This document shows positions 49,869 through 62,037 of a stretch of 64,000 nt of DNA, in pieces. The DNA is from Serinus canaria (lineage: Eukaryota; Chordata; Aves; Passeriformes; Fringillidae). The translations under genes and the position numbers were made by a program. The stretch lies in contig NC_066315.1 of NCBI RefSeq assembly GCF_022539315.1, forward strand, positions 126,825,374 through 126,889,373, written 5' to 3'. The notes under the pieces were generated by a model. That model had not been told where the DNA came from, did no database searches, and saw nothing but the letters and a program-made list of their open reading frames with translations. The number at the start of each line of letters is the position of its first letter. Positions within the stretch are counted from its first letter, which is position 1.

Positions 49869-50922
49869 TATTTGTTTTGTGGTACTGTGCCCAAAGATCT
49901 CTGCATACAGGTGAGTTTCATGGTGAGAATGTGAATGGTGTTCAGGCATAAAGAAAGATAGCATCTGAAAATAACAGCTTTAGCTTCAGGAAAAAAAAAA
50001 AAACAAACCAAAAAAAGCAAGGGAGACTGTGATATATTTCAAAATGATGATATTTAGTATGGTAAACACAAAATGAACCTCTTAGAAGGCACTGTAACAA
50101 ACAACTCTGTGCCAAGAGAATGTAACATTTCAGGGAGAAGGACAGCAAATGCGAAAGACCACAGGAGTAAGAAACTGCAAAACTCATTGTGAGGGGAGAT
50201 AATGTAACTTAGTGTGGATCAGAAAAGCATGAAGTGTTATGTAAACCACAGCAGCAGCTGTAGTCATGTAGAACTTTGTTCAAAGAATGAAGAGTTATCA
50301 AACCTCATACTTTGGAGAGAAAGAAAGTTCAAAGCCCAGGGCAAGGGGAGAGAACAGTTGAACACAACAATACCTACAATAGTTGCAAATCCTGCTGAAG
50401 TTTAAATTTCTGGATTAGAGGTCTCACCACAAGAGTCTCTATAGCATCTCATAAATTTGGTATCTGTGGAAATTACTAATTTTGAGAATCCTGATAGTGA
50501 CATTATGGCAATCAGTAAGCTGGACCAAGATATGGCTCTTGGCCCATTCAGGCTGCGTAGCAGTGGAGCTGGAATAAGTCTAAGAACCAGCCTCACTTTT
50601 TGAGTTGCTGTACTTGTTGCAGTGTTGAGTTGATGTTTTTATGGTGTTTATTGTGCTCACATATTTGAGCAGGAGAGAATATTTAGAGTTTCTCTGAGTC
50701 TGCTTTTTTTAGTAAACCAGTGTTAGAGTCTGGTAAACTAGTGAGTAAAATAGTGCAGGAAAACCCACAGAACATCAGTGGGTTCCATTTTCAGATAGAT
50801 TTGTCCTCCAAATGACTTTTGCTTTGTATCTTTAGCTCATTTATCTTATAACTTATTAAAAGGACTCTGACTCATTGTCCTATCACCAAGAAGCTGCTGA
50901 TCCTCCTGCCTTTGCCTTTTAG

Positions 50923-51087
50923 GTAGTGATGTTCGTGCTGCAGCTGGGCAGTGCCACTTTCTTGTTAACAGAACCTGTCATAAGTGCCATGACAACAGGA
51001 GCAGCTACGCACGTCGTGACTTCGCAAGTGAAGTATCTGCTGGGGATGAAAATGCCATATATGTCAGGGCCACTGGCGTTTTTTCAT
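50923..51087 (+). CDS. SLC26A7: SLC26A7 coding exon 4 (residues 160-214)
   Basis: 165 nt, phase 0 to 0, between TTTGCCTTTTAG and GTGAGT. Encodes the membrane helix [15 protein letters not shown], then [40 protein letters not shown]. The 'T-G-A-A-x-x-[VI]-x-x-S-Q' pattern (residues 184-194) is a conserved SLC26 core motif next to the substrate site. Intact. Confidence 0.97.
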
Positions 51088-52116
51088 GTGAGTTCAGTGA
51101 AAGAGATGGGTTATTTCATTACTTACAACTTTATTATATACACTATTTGTCTCTGTGTAAGAGAATGAATTTGCTATGCACATGTGTGAATGAACAGAAG
51201 ATGAACCTTCATCTTGCTTTAACTGTTTGTAAGATGAGATTTGGAAAACCTGATAGAGAACTAGCAGGGAGGGGTACAGTGATTAATTTAAAATATGTTT
51301 CTAAGGGTATCAGTAATCCCTTTTATTATCCTGAGCTATTGTACACTCATATAGAGAGGGTAATCTCTCTTTGGGTCAGCATGTGGAAGGAATATAAATT
51401 TAAATATATCTTCATCATATGCTGTTGAATGAAATCTGACCATCATTGTGGTAAAAGGAAAACGATTTGTACATCTCCTATGCAAAAATTACTCTGGATA
51501 CGTAATTTATTATTTTATTGTATGATCCTACTTTGCCATAAACACAGCAAGTGGACAGCTTGAAGGTAATTTTTATAAAATGGATGCTGCATTTCATGCA
51601 GTATTGTTGCCAATGAATGGTTAGACTGCTTAAGCATCACCATCAGGGGTATTGGTAAAAAGCAGGTATGAGCTTACTATAAACTTAGGAAAGTGTGACT
51701 TTAACAGAGTTTAGTGGCAAGATTCACTCTCCTACTTACTGAAGAATGAAGCATTCATAGGAAAATTGCATTAGTATCAATTTAGAATGGATTATATGGA
51801 AACTCAGGATGAAAAAGGTTAAGGGCACAAAGGGTATGGACACAAAAAAGAAGGTGTGCAAAAGGGTTTAACAGAAATTCATCACTGAGTAATTTAACAT
51901 TTATTAAGTGATTCAATTTTTTTTTTTATAAATATAACAGTGATTTAATTACATTTTCATCATAACAACATTCACACCATAATAATTTCCCATGCAAACA
52001 GGCAGAGATAAGTGCATGTCTCTCTGTGAGTGTAAAGGTGCTATTCAAAAATTCCCCTCGACTTCCAGGAAATATTCAATATTCACAGCAAATGCCTGAG
52101 TGTTTCTCACCAGGCA

Positions 52117-52219
52117 GGGGTTGCACCTCGAGGAGTCTGTGTGCATGTGTGTGTGTCTGTACCAGCCCAGGGGTTGCAGCTCGAGGAGTCTGTGTGCATG
52201 TGTGTGTGTACCAGCCCAG
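52117..52219. repeat. GT-containing minisatellite, two 49-53 bp units
   Basis: Unit 1 (52117-52169) and unit 2 (52170-52218) share 'ggggttgcacctcgaggagt', a (GT)n run with one CA interruption, and 'accagcccag'. They differ by one C/G change and by loss of 'tctg' in unit 2. The GC-rich ends stand out from the AT-rich intron. Confidence 0.9.
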
Positions 52220-55105
52220 GCCCCACCGTGATGGTGTTTTGAGTATTGCACGCTTGAGGGTCCCCCAGCTCTGAGAGCCCCAAAGAGAGGGAGGTGCTGT
52301 CACAGCCCAATTTGTCCCAGAAGAGCTCAGAAGACCTCACTTAGGACTGTTGTGTGCAGGGTCACAAGGTGATTTACTTTAGTCATCAGTTGGTTTCCAT
52401 CCTGGCCATAACCCACGCTGGCAACTACTGGAGTTCCCAAAACATTTGGAAATTGTTTCCAAAACTTTGGCAACAATGGTGCTGCTCTATTTGCGCTCCA
52501 GCTCAAGTAGGGAATGTTCCAGGGCTGTCAGGGATGAGTGATCACCCTTTGTTCCCCACCTCAGCCCCGCAGTGGATGTTGCTGTCACAGTGCTTTCCCA
52601 CCCCTATCATGTGAAAGCACCTGCTCTGCTCAGGGACACGTCCCCACCCGGCTGGTTTGGGCAAGGCCAGGAGGTGATGCACCACCACCACCAGTGCCAT
52701 GGCTACAGCCCTTGGAAAGGACATATTTTTGGCTGATACCTTAAATAGCAAAGCTGAATAATCTTATTGCCCAAAAGTCACAAACATATTCATGATGGTA
52801 ACTTCTTCCAGCAAGCCCTGAGTTTCGATGCTGTGAGCATAATCTCTTGGCATTATTAGTGTTACAGCAGTGCCTGTCAAAATGATATTTTGCTCATAAT
52901 AAAACTGTATTTACTTGCTGAGGTGATATATACATTGCACTGATAGTGAGACCTCATCTAGGCAGCCAATAAATTAGAACATCTTATTTAAAAGCACTGA
53001 TTATGTCTTTGTGCCCTACTATGTGCTTTATTTTTTCCCATTATTTGGAAAATTTGTTAATGTGAAATCTTGCATAGAAGATGTTTCTTTTTAGAATGTT
53101 TTTTTCATAGTATTTTATAAATTTGATAGCTTTTCATACGGATAACACATTTGTTAAGTTTTTTACAGGACCAATTTATTAATGAAAATTAGGAGCATGT
53201 AATAAACACAAGTAATTTATCCATTAATCTTGTAGAGATATACCTAAAAGTGTCATAGCTATTTTTATGAGTGATCATTTGGCTTATTAGACTATTAAAA
53301 ATGGTTCTTCACTTTTTTTTTTCATTATTTAAAAACCTTTTCATAAATGATTCTTAATATAAAATGTGAATAGCTTCTTTTTCATGGTGTTTCCATGGAG
53401 ACTATACTTACATATAGGAATATTGTCATCTTGTAGAGATGACTGGTGTTAAGTACTGCAGCCAAGGCATAATCGAAATACACATTATGAGCAATAATAA
53501 AGAACAGCATTGATATGAAGAAATATTTCCACCTTGGTGTGCTGATGATATCATAAATGAGGTCATTCAAATGCTTTGAAAGAAATCTATTCCCTTATCC
53601 CTTGTATTTTTAATGCATTTGAAACAAGTTCTTTGCCTCTCTCTTCTCTTTTGAAATCAAACCCCTTTGAACATATTCCAAAGAAAAACTTCCCTGATTT
53701 TTTAAGGTTCTGAATTGCTCTGTATATTGTGTGAAAGTACATGACCAAAACCCAAATCTACTCTGTACAATTTGAAAGAATGATAAAAAAGGGGCATTTT
53801 TACTATATAAATATTTTAAAATATTTCTGGTGTCTGTTCAGACTTAGGAATTGCCTTAAGAAGGTCCAGTATCTCAGTCAAAACACCAGAGCCAGACTTA
53901 AACAATAATTTTCTTCTGTGGTTGTTGGTTTCATATAAAAATTATATTAATTAGATATAAGGTAGTTTGCACATGTATCTAGAGAGTGAAAGGCAACTTT
54001 GGCATGTCTCTCTGGACACATTCTTCACTTCAAATTCTCAAAATCCAAAGACTGGTATTTGTGCTACATTTTTTTTCTTTGTCCACTCCAAAACACCTCC
54101 CACTCGCAAAACCAATTGCTTTGCCTCAGGCAGCCTTCGGGTTGGCAAAGCAAGAATAAGAATATTTAATAAAGTGTGATAGGAGAGTTGCAAGCAAAGC
54201 AAGCCTGTGAAATGAATTCTTTATAGCATGTGAGATCATGGTTAAATACGTAGGAAGGAACTTTGCATATGGAGAACAAATCTTGTGCACTGGCCCTGAG
54301 CCTGTGCTATTTCTGTGTTTACACATAGGTTATGTAATTAATAAATTTTGTTTTCCCTGTACATAGTTTGTCACATTTCAATTGAGCTGCACAGTGCAGC
54401 ATCATCAGCTGGTACTTTGCAAATGGAAAAGTGAAGGTGAAGAAGAAAAACAGTGAGGGAATAATGCATGTGAGATCTAACTTTACAAGGGAAAAGAAAA
54501 GTCATCAAGTTTTACTCAGCATCTGAAAACAGAAGAACATACTTGTATTTCCCCCTTATTTGTGTATAGATATATTTATCTTTCCACATGTTTCTGAGAA
54601 AATACAACACTGCAAAATGAGCTGTAATGTAAGAAACTTGCTTTGCAAAACGGGGTCTTTTGTGGCTGTGTTGCAAAATCCTTGTGTGGTTTTGCTGCAG
54701 AAAAAAACCCCAAACCTTCACATTCTGCTATCAGTCCTTTCTTTTCACCCTTTTTTTCCCCAGCTACCTCTACAGTTTACTGCATTTGCCTGTACATTTT
54801 TCCTCCAGTGTGACATATCTAAAGACGTCAGAAAGAAAATTTTTTGAAAATGAAATTAATTTGTCCACTCTTAAAATGAATTGTCTTAAATAACGTGTTC
54901 CTTTAATTCATTTGTTTGCTTCAGCCTCTATACATATTTTAGAGTTAATCTTTTGGGATTTCATGTAGACATTAAAAAAAACCAACTCAGAGCATTTAAT
55001 GAATACATCCAAATACACACGCTTTCTAGAATATAAATCATTCCAATGTTCAATATCACCTCAAAACTGATGGTTTCCCATGAGAAAAGGAACATTCAAT
55101 GTCTG

Positions 55106-55120
55106 TATATATATATATAT
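55106..55120. repeat. Short (TA)n microsatellite
   Basis: Seven to eight uninterrupted TA units between 'gtctg' and 'tgtgc'. Confidence 0.85.
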
Positions 55121-55330
55121 GTGCAAAGCTTGAATATTTTTTGTTTCATTTAGGTCCAAATTTGCATTGATTACACAAAAGTCCACTGATTGTCCATAAT
55201 ATTGTTACAAAGGTTCTGTTAAGAATCTTTACACAAAACTAAAACCACAATGAAACTAAAAAACTTTAGCAATGAAACTAAAACCACAAGAGGTAGACAG
55301 CTCAGTTAATATATTATTGGTGATTTTTAA

Positions 55331-55396
55331 AATATTTTAAATTATAGAATGAAAAAGATTTCAAAATATATTTTAAATTATAGAATGACAAAGATT
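55331..55396. repeat. Tandem-like direct repeat, 30-32 bp
   Basis: 'tattttaaattatagaatga' occurs in both 55331-55360 and 55365-55396, each continuing 'aaagatt' after one variable base. Local AT-rich duplication. About 45 to 95 bp upstream, 'aaactaaaaccacaa' also occurs twice (55236 and 55275). Confidence 0.8.
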
Positions 55397-58211
55397 GCTT
55401 TATACACTGCAATATCAAGCTAAATTCTGCTGCATAATTTCCAAATTATTTCTGTATGTGTATCATCTAAATATGTGAAATGCTGAACTTATAATTACAG
55501 TTTTAATTTTAAAATCTGTAAATACTTCTATAGAATCAGATGCCAATGCTGTTGCTGCTTGAGTTTTATGAATTTAGATTTAAGATTTATAGTTTGATCT
55601 TGGATGAGTACAGTGACTAGACAAAATACAATGTAAAATGTACAGTTTAAAGAGATGTCTGTTGTGTATGTTAATTACAGTCCTGCTAAGAGCCACGTGC
55701 TCTTTCTTTCTTGTGAATGAGTCTCCTCTTTTCACTGGTCACACCATGAATTGAGTGGTTCTAGGTTTGCAGAAAATGGTTACCCAGGAACCAACTAGTC
55801 AGTGGAAGCTCCTTAGCCTAATGAAGTAATCAATTTAATACTAATGAATTACTGCCAGAATTGTTCTGGTGTGCTACAGACACTTTGGGGATAGGGATGT
55901 TTGGGCTACTGAATTCAAATGAGCTACAAAGTATGGGCAGTTCCATTATTTTTCATTTATTGGCTGATGTAGATTGCATACAGAAGGGTGTGATTCAAAG
56001 AAACACCAAGGGATGTACTAGGCAGTTCACATAAAGATTTTGTGGCAAACTCTGAAAAACCTATGGCAAAGATTTGGCCATGTATTTTTAAAATTAAATG
56101 GAAATGTGTTTTTTACTCAATTTGAAAGACAAAAATTCTTGAAGCTAGTGTGCATTTCTTCACTAAAATTTTATTTATTCACTCAGTCTTTTGTCTCACT
56201 TTGTCCAGGAAAATTAGATTTGATGGCATGAACACAGATATCTAATGCTGACACTTTAATAGCCAGCATTCATTTCAAAACAAATCCCATTTCTCTGACT
56301 TCAGCAAGTAGGAATCAACCCATTTCTTCCCTTTTCTTGCCTCTTCACCTTAGATCTAGTTCAGTCTTTGGGGAGTTTGTGGGCACAGTTTTCCAGATTG
56401 CCTCCTTTTGTCTTAATTAATCACAGCTTCTGTTTGGGCACTGATCCAAGTCCCGTGTCCTCTTGAAAAAGCATTCTTGGAAAATTATGGGTACAGATCT
56501 AGTCCCCAGTCACTCAGGGTACAATCCACATATTTTCTGATTACAGTGGGGCAATATGTGGCTAAAAACTGTGGTTTAATTGCCATTCTTCAGATTAAGA
56601 CATATCTAGATCACACTACTTAGCAAGTTGATTTTAAAATACTTTTCTGGTTTCCGAGAAACTTTTGTGCTGGGTTATATTGTGCATCCTCAACCAAAAC
56701 TCCAAGGGATACACTGGCTCTTTATGAAGAAAGTTAGTTTTCTGAAAACATACTTAGGTTGGGGTTTTTTCCCTTGCTAGATTATGAAAATATTCACAGA
56801 GAGTAAAAATCAGGAAGTTATTTTAATTTATTCATTTTTCAATATGAGCATCACTTCTTAAATGAGTGACAGAATCAAAACAGTAGAAATAAATTCTATC
56901 ATCATATTGAGTATCTTTCTGCTAAAACAGGATTCTTTCCTAAGATAATTTTTCTAATATTTTTCCCTGTCCAATATAAATTTATGAATTTAACCTCCAA
57001 ACTGTCAAAACTCATTAGCATTATACATGTATTTGAGAATAAGTTCTCTGGAGCAGAAAGTTATTAATCTCTATTTTGACAAAACTACAAGTGTCACTTT
57101 TGATTTATTTTAGTGGTTTTCTTAGTCATTGCCAGAGAAAGCACCTACTTTTTAATATTACTATTATTATTTCAAGCTTCACTTGCTTTATTTTATTATC
57201 CTTTATGTTGGAGTTTAAAAAAAAGTTATTTGTGATGATGTCAAATCTACATCCTAATCTTAACTTCTCTTCTCTCCATGGTTTATATTTCAGTATGCAC
57301 AATAGTTCCCAGAATTTAAATGCAGAACTCAAGGGACTGAGCCTATCTTGTTTTTTTCCCTTACAGCTTTAGTAAGCATGTGTATTGCATCCATTTTTAT
57401 GGCTTGCTGTTCTTTCAGGCAATATTGCTTTTCTTCATGAGGCCCAAAATAAGTTGTGATGAGATCTCATTATTTCTTTATCAGGATTGATAGTCTCTCT
57501 AACTTTGTTCACCCCTTCTGTTTCAGCAAACTTGTAATTTTTTTCATTACTTTCTGTTAATGTACTACCACACTGATTTATGTCTTATTTCCTGAACCCA
57601 CAAATTCAGCATAGAGCAAAAATTATAGTTCACTGTGTCACCTGTGCTGGTGCAAAGGGAACTGCATTCTCCTGTCTCTTACTTACAGCATGATATCCAT
57701 CATCCAAGACCTCTGTTTCTCACCACCTTTGGTCATTCTATTCCTGTTCTGTATTTCTATTCTGCACCTTCCCTATAATTCAGCACCGTATTTCCTTTGC
57801 TCATCACAGATCCACCACATTTTTCTAACCTGTTTTACAGTTTATTGCAGCACATATTAACTGATGAAGAACTGAGCTCCAGAGCTCTGGCCTCGTGTCC
57901 TCTTTCTTTCTTAACTCTGCAGGGAGTAGAAAAGGAACAAACAGGGCTAGGCTGATAATTTCAATCATTTAAATAACCAGTAACAATTGTATGCAAGCTT
58001 GGCAACTATTTAGTGTGTGCAGCACCTGGACCTGACCAAAGCATGCTCCATGGAGCACTGTGTAAGGGGCAGGAGCTACCAAAGCAGGGGCTGAGGATGC
58101 CCTGCTGAAATTACTCTGGGAAAATGACCCACAGGTTGCAGAGGATGCCCTGAAGAGGATGCTCATCTTGAAGATTCCTGTTGCATCTCTTCCCATCCAG
58201 ACACTACTATA

Positions 58212-58288
58212 TTTTTCTTTTCCTTTTCTTTTTTTCTCTCCTTCTCTTTTCTCTTCTTTTCTGTCTTTTTTTTTTTTTTTTTTTCTCA
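58212..58288 (+). repeat. Long pyrimidine tract (C/T only, nearly)
   Basis: About 75 bases of T and C, almost unbroken by purines, ending in a 23-base T run and CTCAG. It ends 450 bp before exon 5, too far to be its acceptor tract. Such homopurine-homopyrimidine stretches can form triplexes and attract pyrimidine-tract-binding proteins. CTCAG could act as a cryptic acceptor. Confidence 0.85.
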
Positions 58289-58738
58289 GAAACCACTTTT
58301 ACTACTAGCATTGGTGGATCTTATATACCATGGCTACTACAAATTAAACTTTGTGCAAGAAACTTTACTCAACATTTTTATGCAACACTCCTTTATCTCA
58401 CTGAACTTAATGAGACTGAAAAAAAAAAAGGAAACATCACATTTCTTGGAATTTTATAGCTTGCTTCTACTAATAGAAATTTGTAAATTAATATATACAA
58501 ATATTTATTACATTTTTATATATTTTTTTAGTTTTCAAAAGTCCATAAGAGTGGTAAATTGATGATTTTCTTCTCTGTAAAATCTAAAATACAGGCCAAA
58601 AACTTGTCCAATGACTCAGCTCCTGCAGTATTGATTTAGCTCTCACTCATTATCTGTCTGAGGTTGTGAGAAGATTCCATGGCATGTGATCCAGAATATA
58701 TTTTTTGATCTGTGATTGTTATTTGCTGTTCACTGTAG

Positions 58739-58891
58739 ATTTATGCCTATGTGTTTGAGAATATCAGATCAGTTCAGTTGGAGGCACTACTTCTCTCCTT
58801 GCTGAGCATTGTGGTGCTTGTTCTTGTTAAAGAGCTGAATGAGAAATTTCACAGAAACATTAAAGTTGTCCTTCCCATCGATCTACTTTTG
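58739..58891 (+). CDS. SLC26A7: SLC26A7 coding exon 5 (residues 215-265)
   Basis: 153 nt, phase 0 to 0, between CACTGTAG and GTAAGT. Encodes [40 protein letters not shown] and [11 protein letters not shown]: a cytoplasmic/helical linker, a strongly hydrophobic membrane helix (about residues 230-244) and the charged segment KELNEKFHR leading to the next helix. Intact and closely similar to human SLC26A7. Confidence 0.97.
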
Positions 58892-60244
58892 GTAAGTACA
58901 AAATTATATATCAGGCTTTTTCTTACAAAGCTTTCAGAGGCTCAATCTGCTGAAGTTTACTGTGCTGTCTATAGTTACCCACACCCACACCTGCCACTTA
59001 TTAAACAGACAGCTGATTTTCATGGCTGCAAGTTAATTGTAAAAACAGGAAACAGTTTGGCTTAATAATAAAGAAATTACATAAGCAACAAATTTGTATA
59101 ATGTTTTTCATATGTTTACTACTTTTTACATAATCACAAGAACATAAAGCCTAGAAGGTGAAAGCATAGGAAATTTCAAATAGAAAATAAAAAGTAACTG
59201 GCATATTGTAACTCCAAGCAAGTCTTTTGCAGGGTAGCTGTACTTTAGATGTTGCTTGTGATTTATCTGCAGCAAAATTAAATAGTTATGCTCTTGCTTT
59301 CTGTCATTTTACTAACATGTTTTCTTTCAACAGTTTTTAATTTTCTTTTAACTCAATTAAAATTAGCAGTTGCATTATAAACCTCTGTTTTAAGGACTAA
59401 GCTGTAGTCAAATGATGAGCAGCAGATCACCAAACAGTTTCTGTGTTTCTCTAAACCTCTAAAAGAAAATACAAAGTATGAAGGACAGTTGGCTTTCAGA
59501 GTGCATTACCACAATTACTCTTCTGTTGCTGGAAAAAAAATATTTACAAGGGCAAAATGCTGGAAAAGGAGGTAGTGTGGTCCTGGTCTCAGTGTTACCT
59601 TTTTAAAAATACTGGATAAAACGTACCAGCAAAGTAAGGATTGCAGCCTGGAACCCTGTCCTGTTGGGATTTGTGTGTTCATCTCCTTTGAAATACAAGA
59701 AATGAGTTTGAACCTCCTCAGGGTCAAACTTTATACTCCCTCTGCAAGATTTGTACCTGCTAGAACACAAAAACAAGAGGCAGACATCCCTTCTGCCGTG
59801 TTCTGTGCTGAAGTCAGCACTGCCAGCCTGGATGAGATGTGCTCAGGGAACTCCAGCTGAATCAGACTGCTCAGGAACACCTAAGCCATGAACTACTTTA
59901 AGGTGCTGAGATGAATGGCAGTGCTCTGGAGCACGTGCTGAACAGAGGGGCTTTGGACACTGATTGCCAAGGCTCCTGAGGCTTTACAGAGAGCCACACA
60001 AATCTCTCTCATTAACACAGAATGTACAAATTGCACCAGAGTCTCACATCATTATTGTGTCCAAATCTTAGTTTCCTTTGATGCTCTTGCACATTTGCAA
60101 AAAAAATTATGATGATATTTTCCTGTTTTGCTGATTGATCTAAGGATAAATGAATGAACAGTGCCATGTGCTGAGCTATGGCAATAATAGGGACCATGTC
60201 AGAAGCAACAGAAATGTAACATCTTTTTCTGCTTGAATCAATAG
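58892..60244 (+). other. SLC26A7: SLC26A7 intron 5 (1.35 kb)
   Basis: Bounded by GTAAGT and GAATCAATAG. AT-rich, without recognised repeats or exons. The frame of exon 5 stays open through the donor for about 58 further codons (to 59065), which is not conserved-looking and is probably chance. Confidence 0.88.
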
Positions 60245-60327
60245 ATAATTGCTACATCCATGGCTTGCTACTATGCTGATATGGAATATGCCTACGGGAT
60301 AGAAGTTGTGGGAAATATTCCTAAAGG
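60245..60327 (+). CDS. SLC26A7: SLC26A7 coding exon 6 (residues 266-292, leaves phase 2)
   Basis: 83 nt, encoding IIATSMACYYADMEYAYGIE then VVGNIPK: the end of a membrane helix and a short extracellular or loop segment. It ends ...AAAGG before GTAATG, so two bases of residue 293 (Gly) are left, and exon 7 supplies the third. The acceptor AATCAATAG has a short pyrimidine tract, weaker than the others. Confidence 0.93.
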
Positions 60328-61889
60328 GTAATGTGGGTTTTTTAGCTTTTAAATACTTTTATTTCTGAGAACAGTCTCTGAAAAGGTCAAAGGAGTTTCT
60401 GAAATAAGAAATGGTAAAAATCTATTTTGGTTTTTTCCTGTCTCCTCAAACACTCTCTCACAACTCAGTTCCATGTTAGTAAGTTATATGTGCATAGATA
60501 TCATCACAAAAATGTGTCCTTATACATTTTCATAGTTTTTTATTGCTTTGTGTAATAAAAAGTAGGTACTAAATATTGATGATGTATGGCAGGAGGGCAG
60601 GACACTCTTTACAAAATTATTACAACCTGCCTTTAGAGGGTTGGGTTAGGTTATTTTAGCAGAATACTCTCCACCCACATAGTAATTTTAGAAAATGCAG
60701 TTTCTGAGAAAATGTGAAAGATTTAATTATGCTTAATCTAGAAAAGAACATTTTTGCTATAGCTAATGATACACTTTTCTCCACGACCTTGAAAAGAAGG
60801 CAAAAAAAATCAATATAATTTTCTAGAAATAGAAATTAGATGAAATGTCAGAGAAGATATTCAAACTCTACAGGTTGGCAAGAAGAGCACAGCTGTTGTG
60901 TAATCTCCTGCTTGGATATAAGAGGGTTTCCCTAAATTTCACAAAGTACGAGTCCAAGACAGCATGTGTGGAAATGTCCCTTATTTCATCTCTTTCAGTG
61001 CATGTGTGGCAGCTTGCAGTGAAAGAGATGAAATAAGGGACGTTTCTGAGAAAGAAAATGGTTTTTAAGTATTTAGAGCATGCTACAAATCTGAGACTAA
61101 AACACGGCTAAGTGTGCCCCTTCTATGCGTAATGAACAGGTCAACTGTATTTCTGCAAATTTAATCAGGATTTTATTTTCTGTCTAACTTCATACAAGTA
61201 GTGTTGAAAAACAGAAGCAGAGCCTGGATAATTCCTGCATATTTTTGGGCATTTACCTGAAATACCTAACTGCCTTGTCAGTGGAGAGCATCAGAAACCT
61301 CAAGAGCACAGTTTGCTTTTCAGACAGTGTGATTTGTGCTCTGGAAAGACCAATGTCTTCCTGAAGAGTTCAGAGAAAATCTGGGGTAGTTTGATTCATA
61401 ACTTGAGTAGTTTTATTGCAATCCCCATTAGATGGAATAAATGTCTGTACTGTCGGTAACTGACAGGAATACAAATTTTTTTAAAGATTTAAATTTAACT
61501 TTACAGGAAAGCCAACTATATTAAAAAAGGGGAAAACATACAGTAGTCTCTTCTACTGAACATTATAAAATTAGTGAATGGTTGCTAATTTTATTTGTCA
61601 GTCATGGAGTTAATTTATCAACATCTTTTTATAATTTCTCAAACTGAAGTTTTCAAATTGAATACTCCATCTGAAACTGTTTCATCTTCTACAAATTCTC
61701 TTTTGCTGTTCCCAACAGACTGAGATCTTATTAATCCAAATTATTGAAAAATGTCACCTTACAAGTTTACAAGTCATACACAAATTATCTGTTCCTGCAG
61801 AGATTGTTTCTGTGGTATTTCCATAAATTTCAGGTATATAGACACTATTTATCAAGTTTTTAAAAAATTACTGTCTTTATTTTTTATAG
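60328..61889 (+). other. SLC26A7: SLC26A7 intron 6 (1.56 kb)
   Basis: Bounded by GTAATG (non-consensus at +5) and TTTTTTATAG. Contains the 27-bp inverted repeat at 60971-61046. No coding exon was recognised. Confidence 0.88.
60971..61046. repeat. 27-bp inverted repeat with one mismatch, 22-base loop
   Basis: The left arm 60971-60997 starts GAAATGTCCCTTATTTCATC. The right arm 61020-61046 is its reverse complement, with a single T/C difference at the fifth position. The loop GTGCATGTGTGGCAGCTTGCAG repeats the 'gcatgtgtgg' found just left of the arm (60962). Confidence 0.94.
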
Positions 61890-62037
61890 GTTGCCATCAC
61901 CAAAAGCACCACCCATGAGTGTCCTGCCTGAAGTAGTCACTGAAGCTTTTGGAGTGGCACTGGTTGGTTATGTAGCTTCTCTAGCTCTTGCTCAAGGCTC
62001 TGCTAAAAAGTTTAAATACACTGTGGATGACAACCAG
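61890..62037 (+). CDS. SLC26A7: SLC26A7 coding exon 7 (residues 293-342)
   Basis: 148 nt, phase 2 to 0, between TTTTTTATAG and GTAAAA. Encodes [40 protein letters not shown] and FKYTVDDNQ. The [VI]-x-[EA]-A-F-x-[IV]-[AG]-[LI]-V-x-[YF] helix and the following A-K-K-F-K-Y-x-[IV]-D-x-N-Q-[E] motif are SLC26 hallmarks (D-x-N-Q-E in the family). The E would be the first codon of exon 8, which lies beyond 64000. Confidence 0.97.

Larger units (their letters stand above)
42816..50922 (+). other. SLC26A7: SLC26A7 intron 3 (8.1 kb)
   Basis: Bounded by GTTGGT and TTTGCCTTTTAG. Contains a 25-bp tandem duplication at 43663-43715, a TAA microsatellite at 47610-47639 and a small hairpin at 49847-49868. 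Nothing coding was recognised. The longest open frames (47257-47739 minus, 46838-47167 minus) have no recognisable domain, and the first owes its leucine run to the TAA repeat. Confidence 0.85.
51088..58738 (+). other. SLC26A7: SLC26A7 intron 4 (7.7 kb)
   Basis: Bounded by GTGAGT and CACTGTAG. Contains the GT-rich minisatellite at 52117-52219, a TA run at 55106-55120, a 30-bp direct repeat at 55331-55396 and the pyrimidine tract at 58212-58288. No CR1 or coding exon was recognised. Confidence 0.85.

Noticed and set aside
58892..59065. Extension of the exon 5 frame through its donor
   Set aside because: The donor is a full consensus GTAAGT and the added residues do not resemble SLC26 proteins, so this is ordinary intron read-through.
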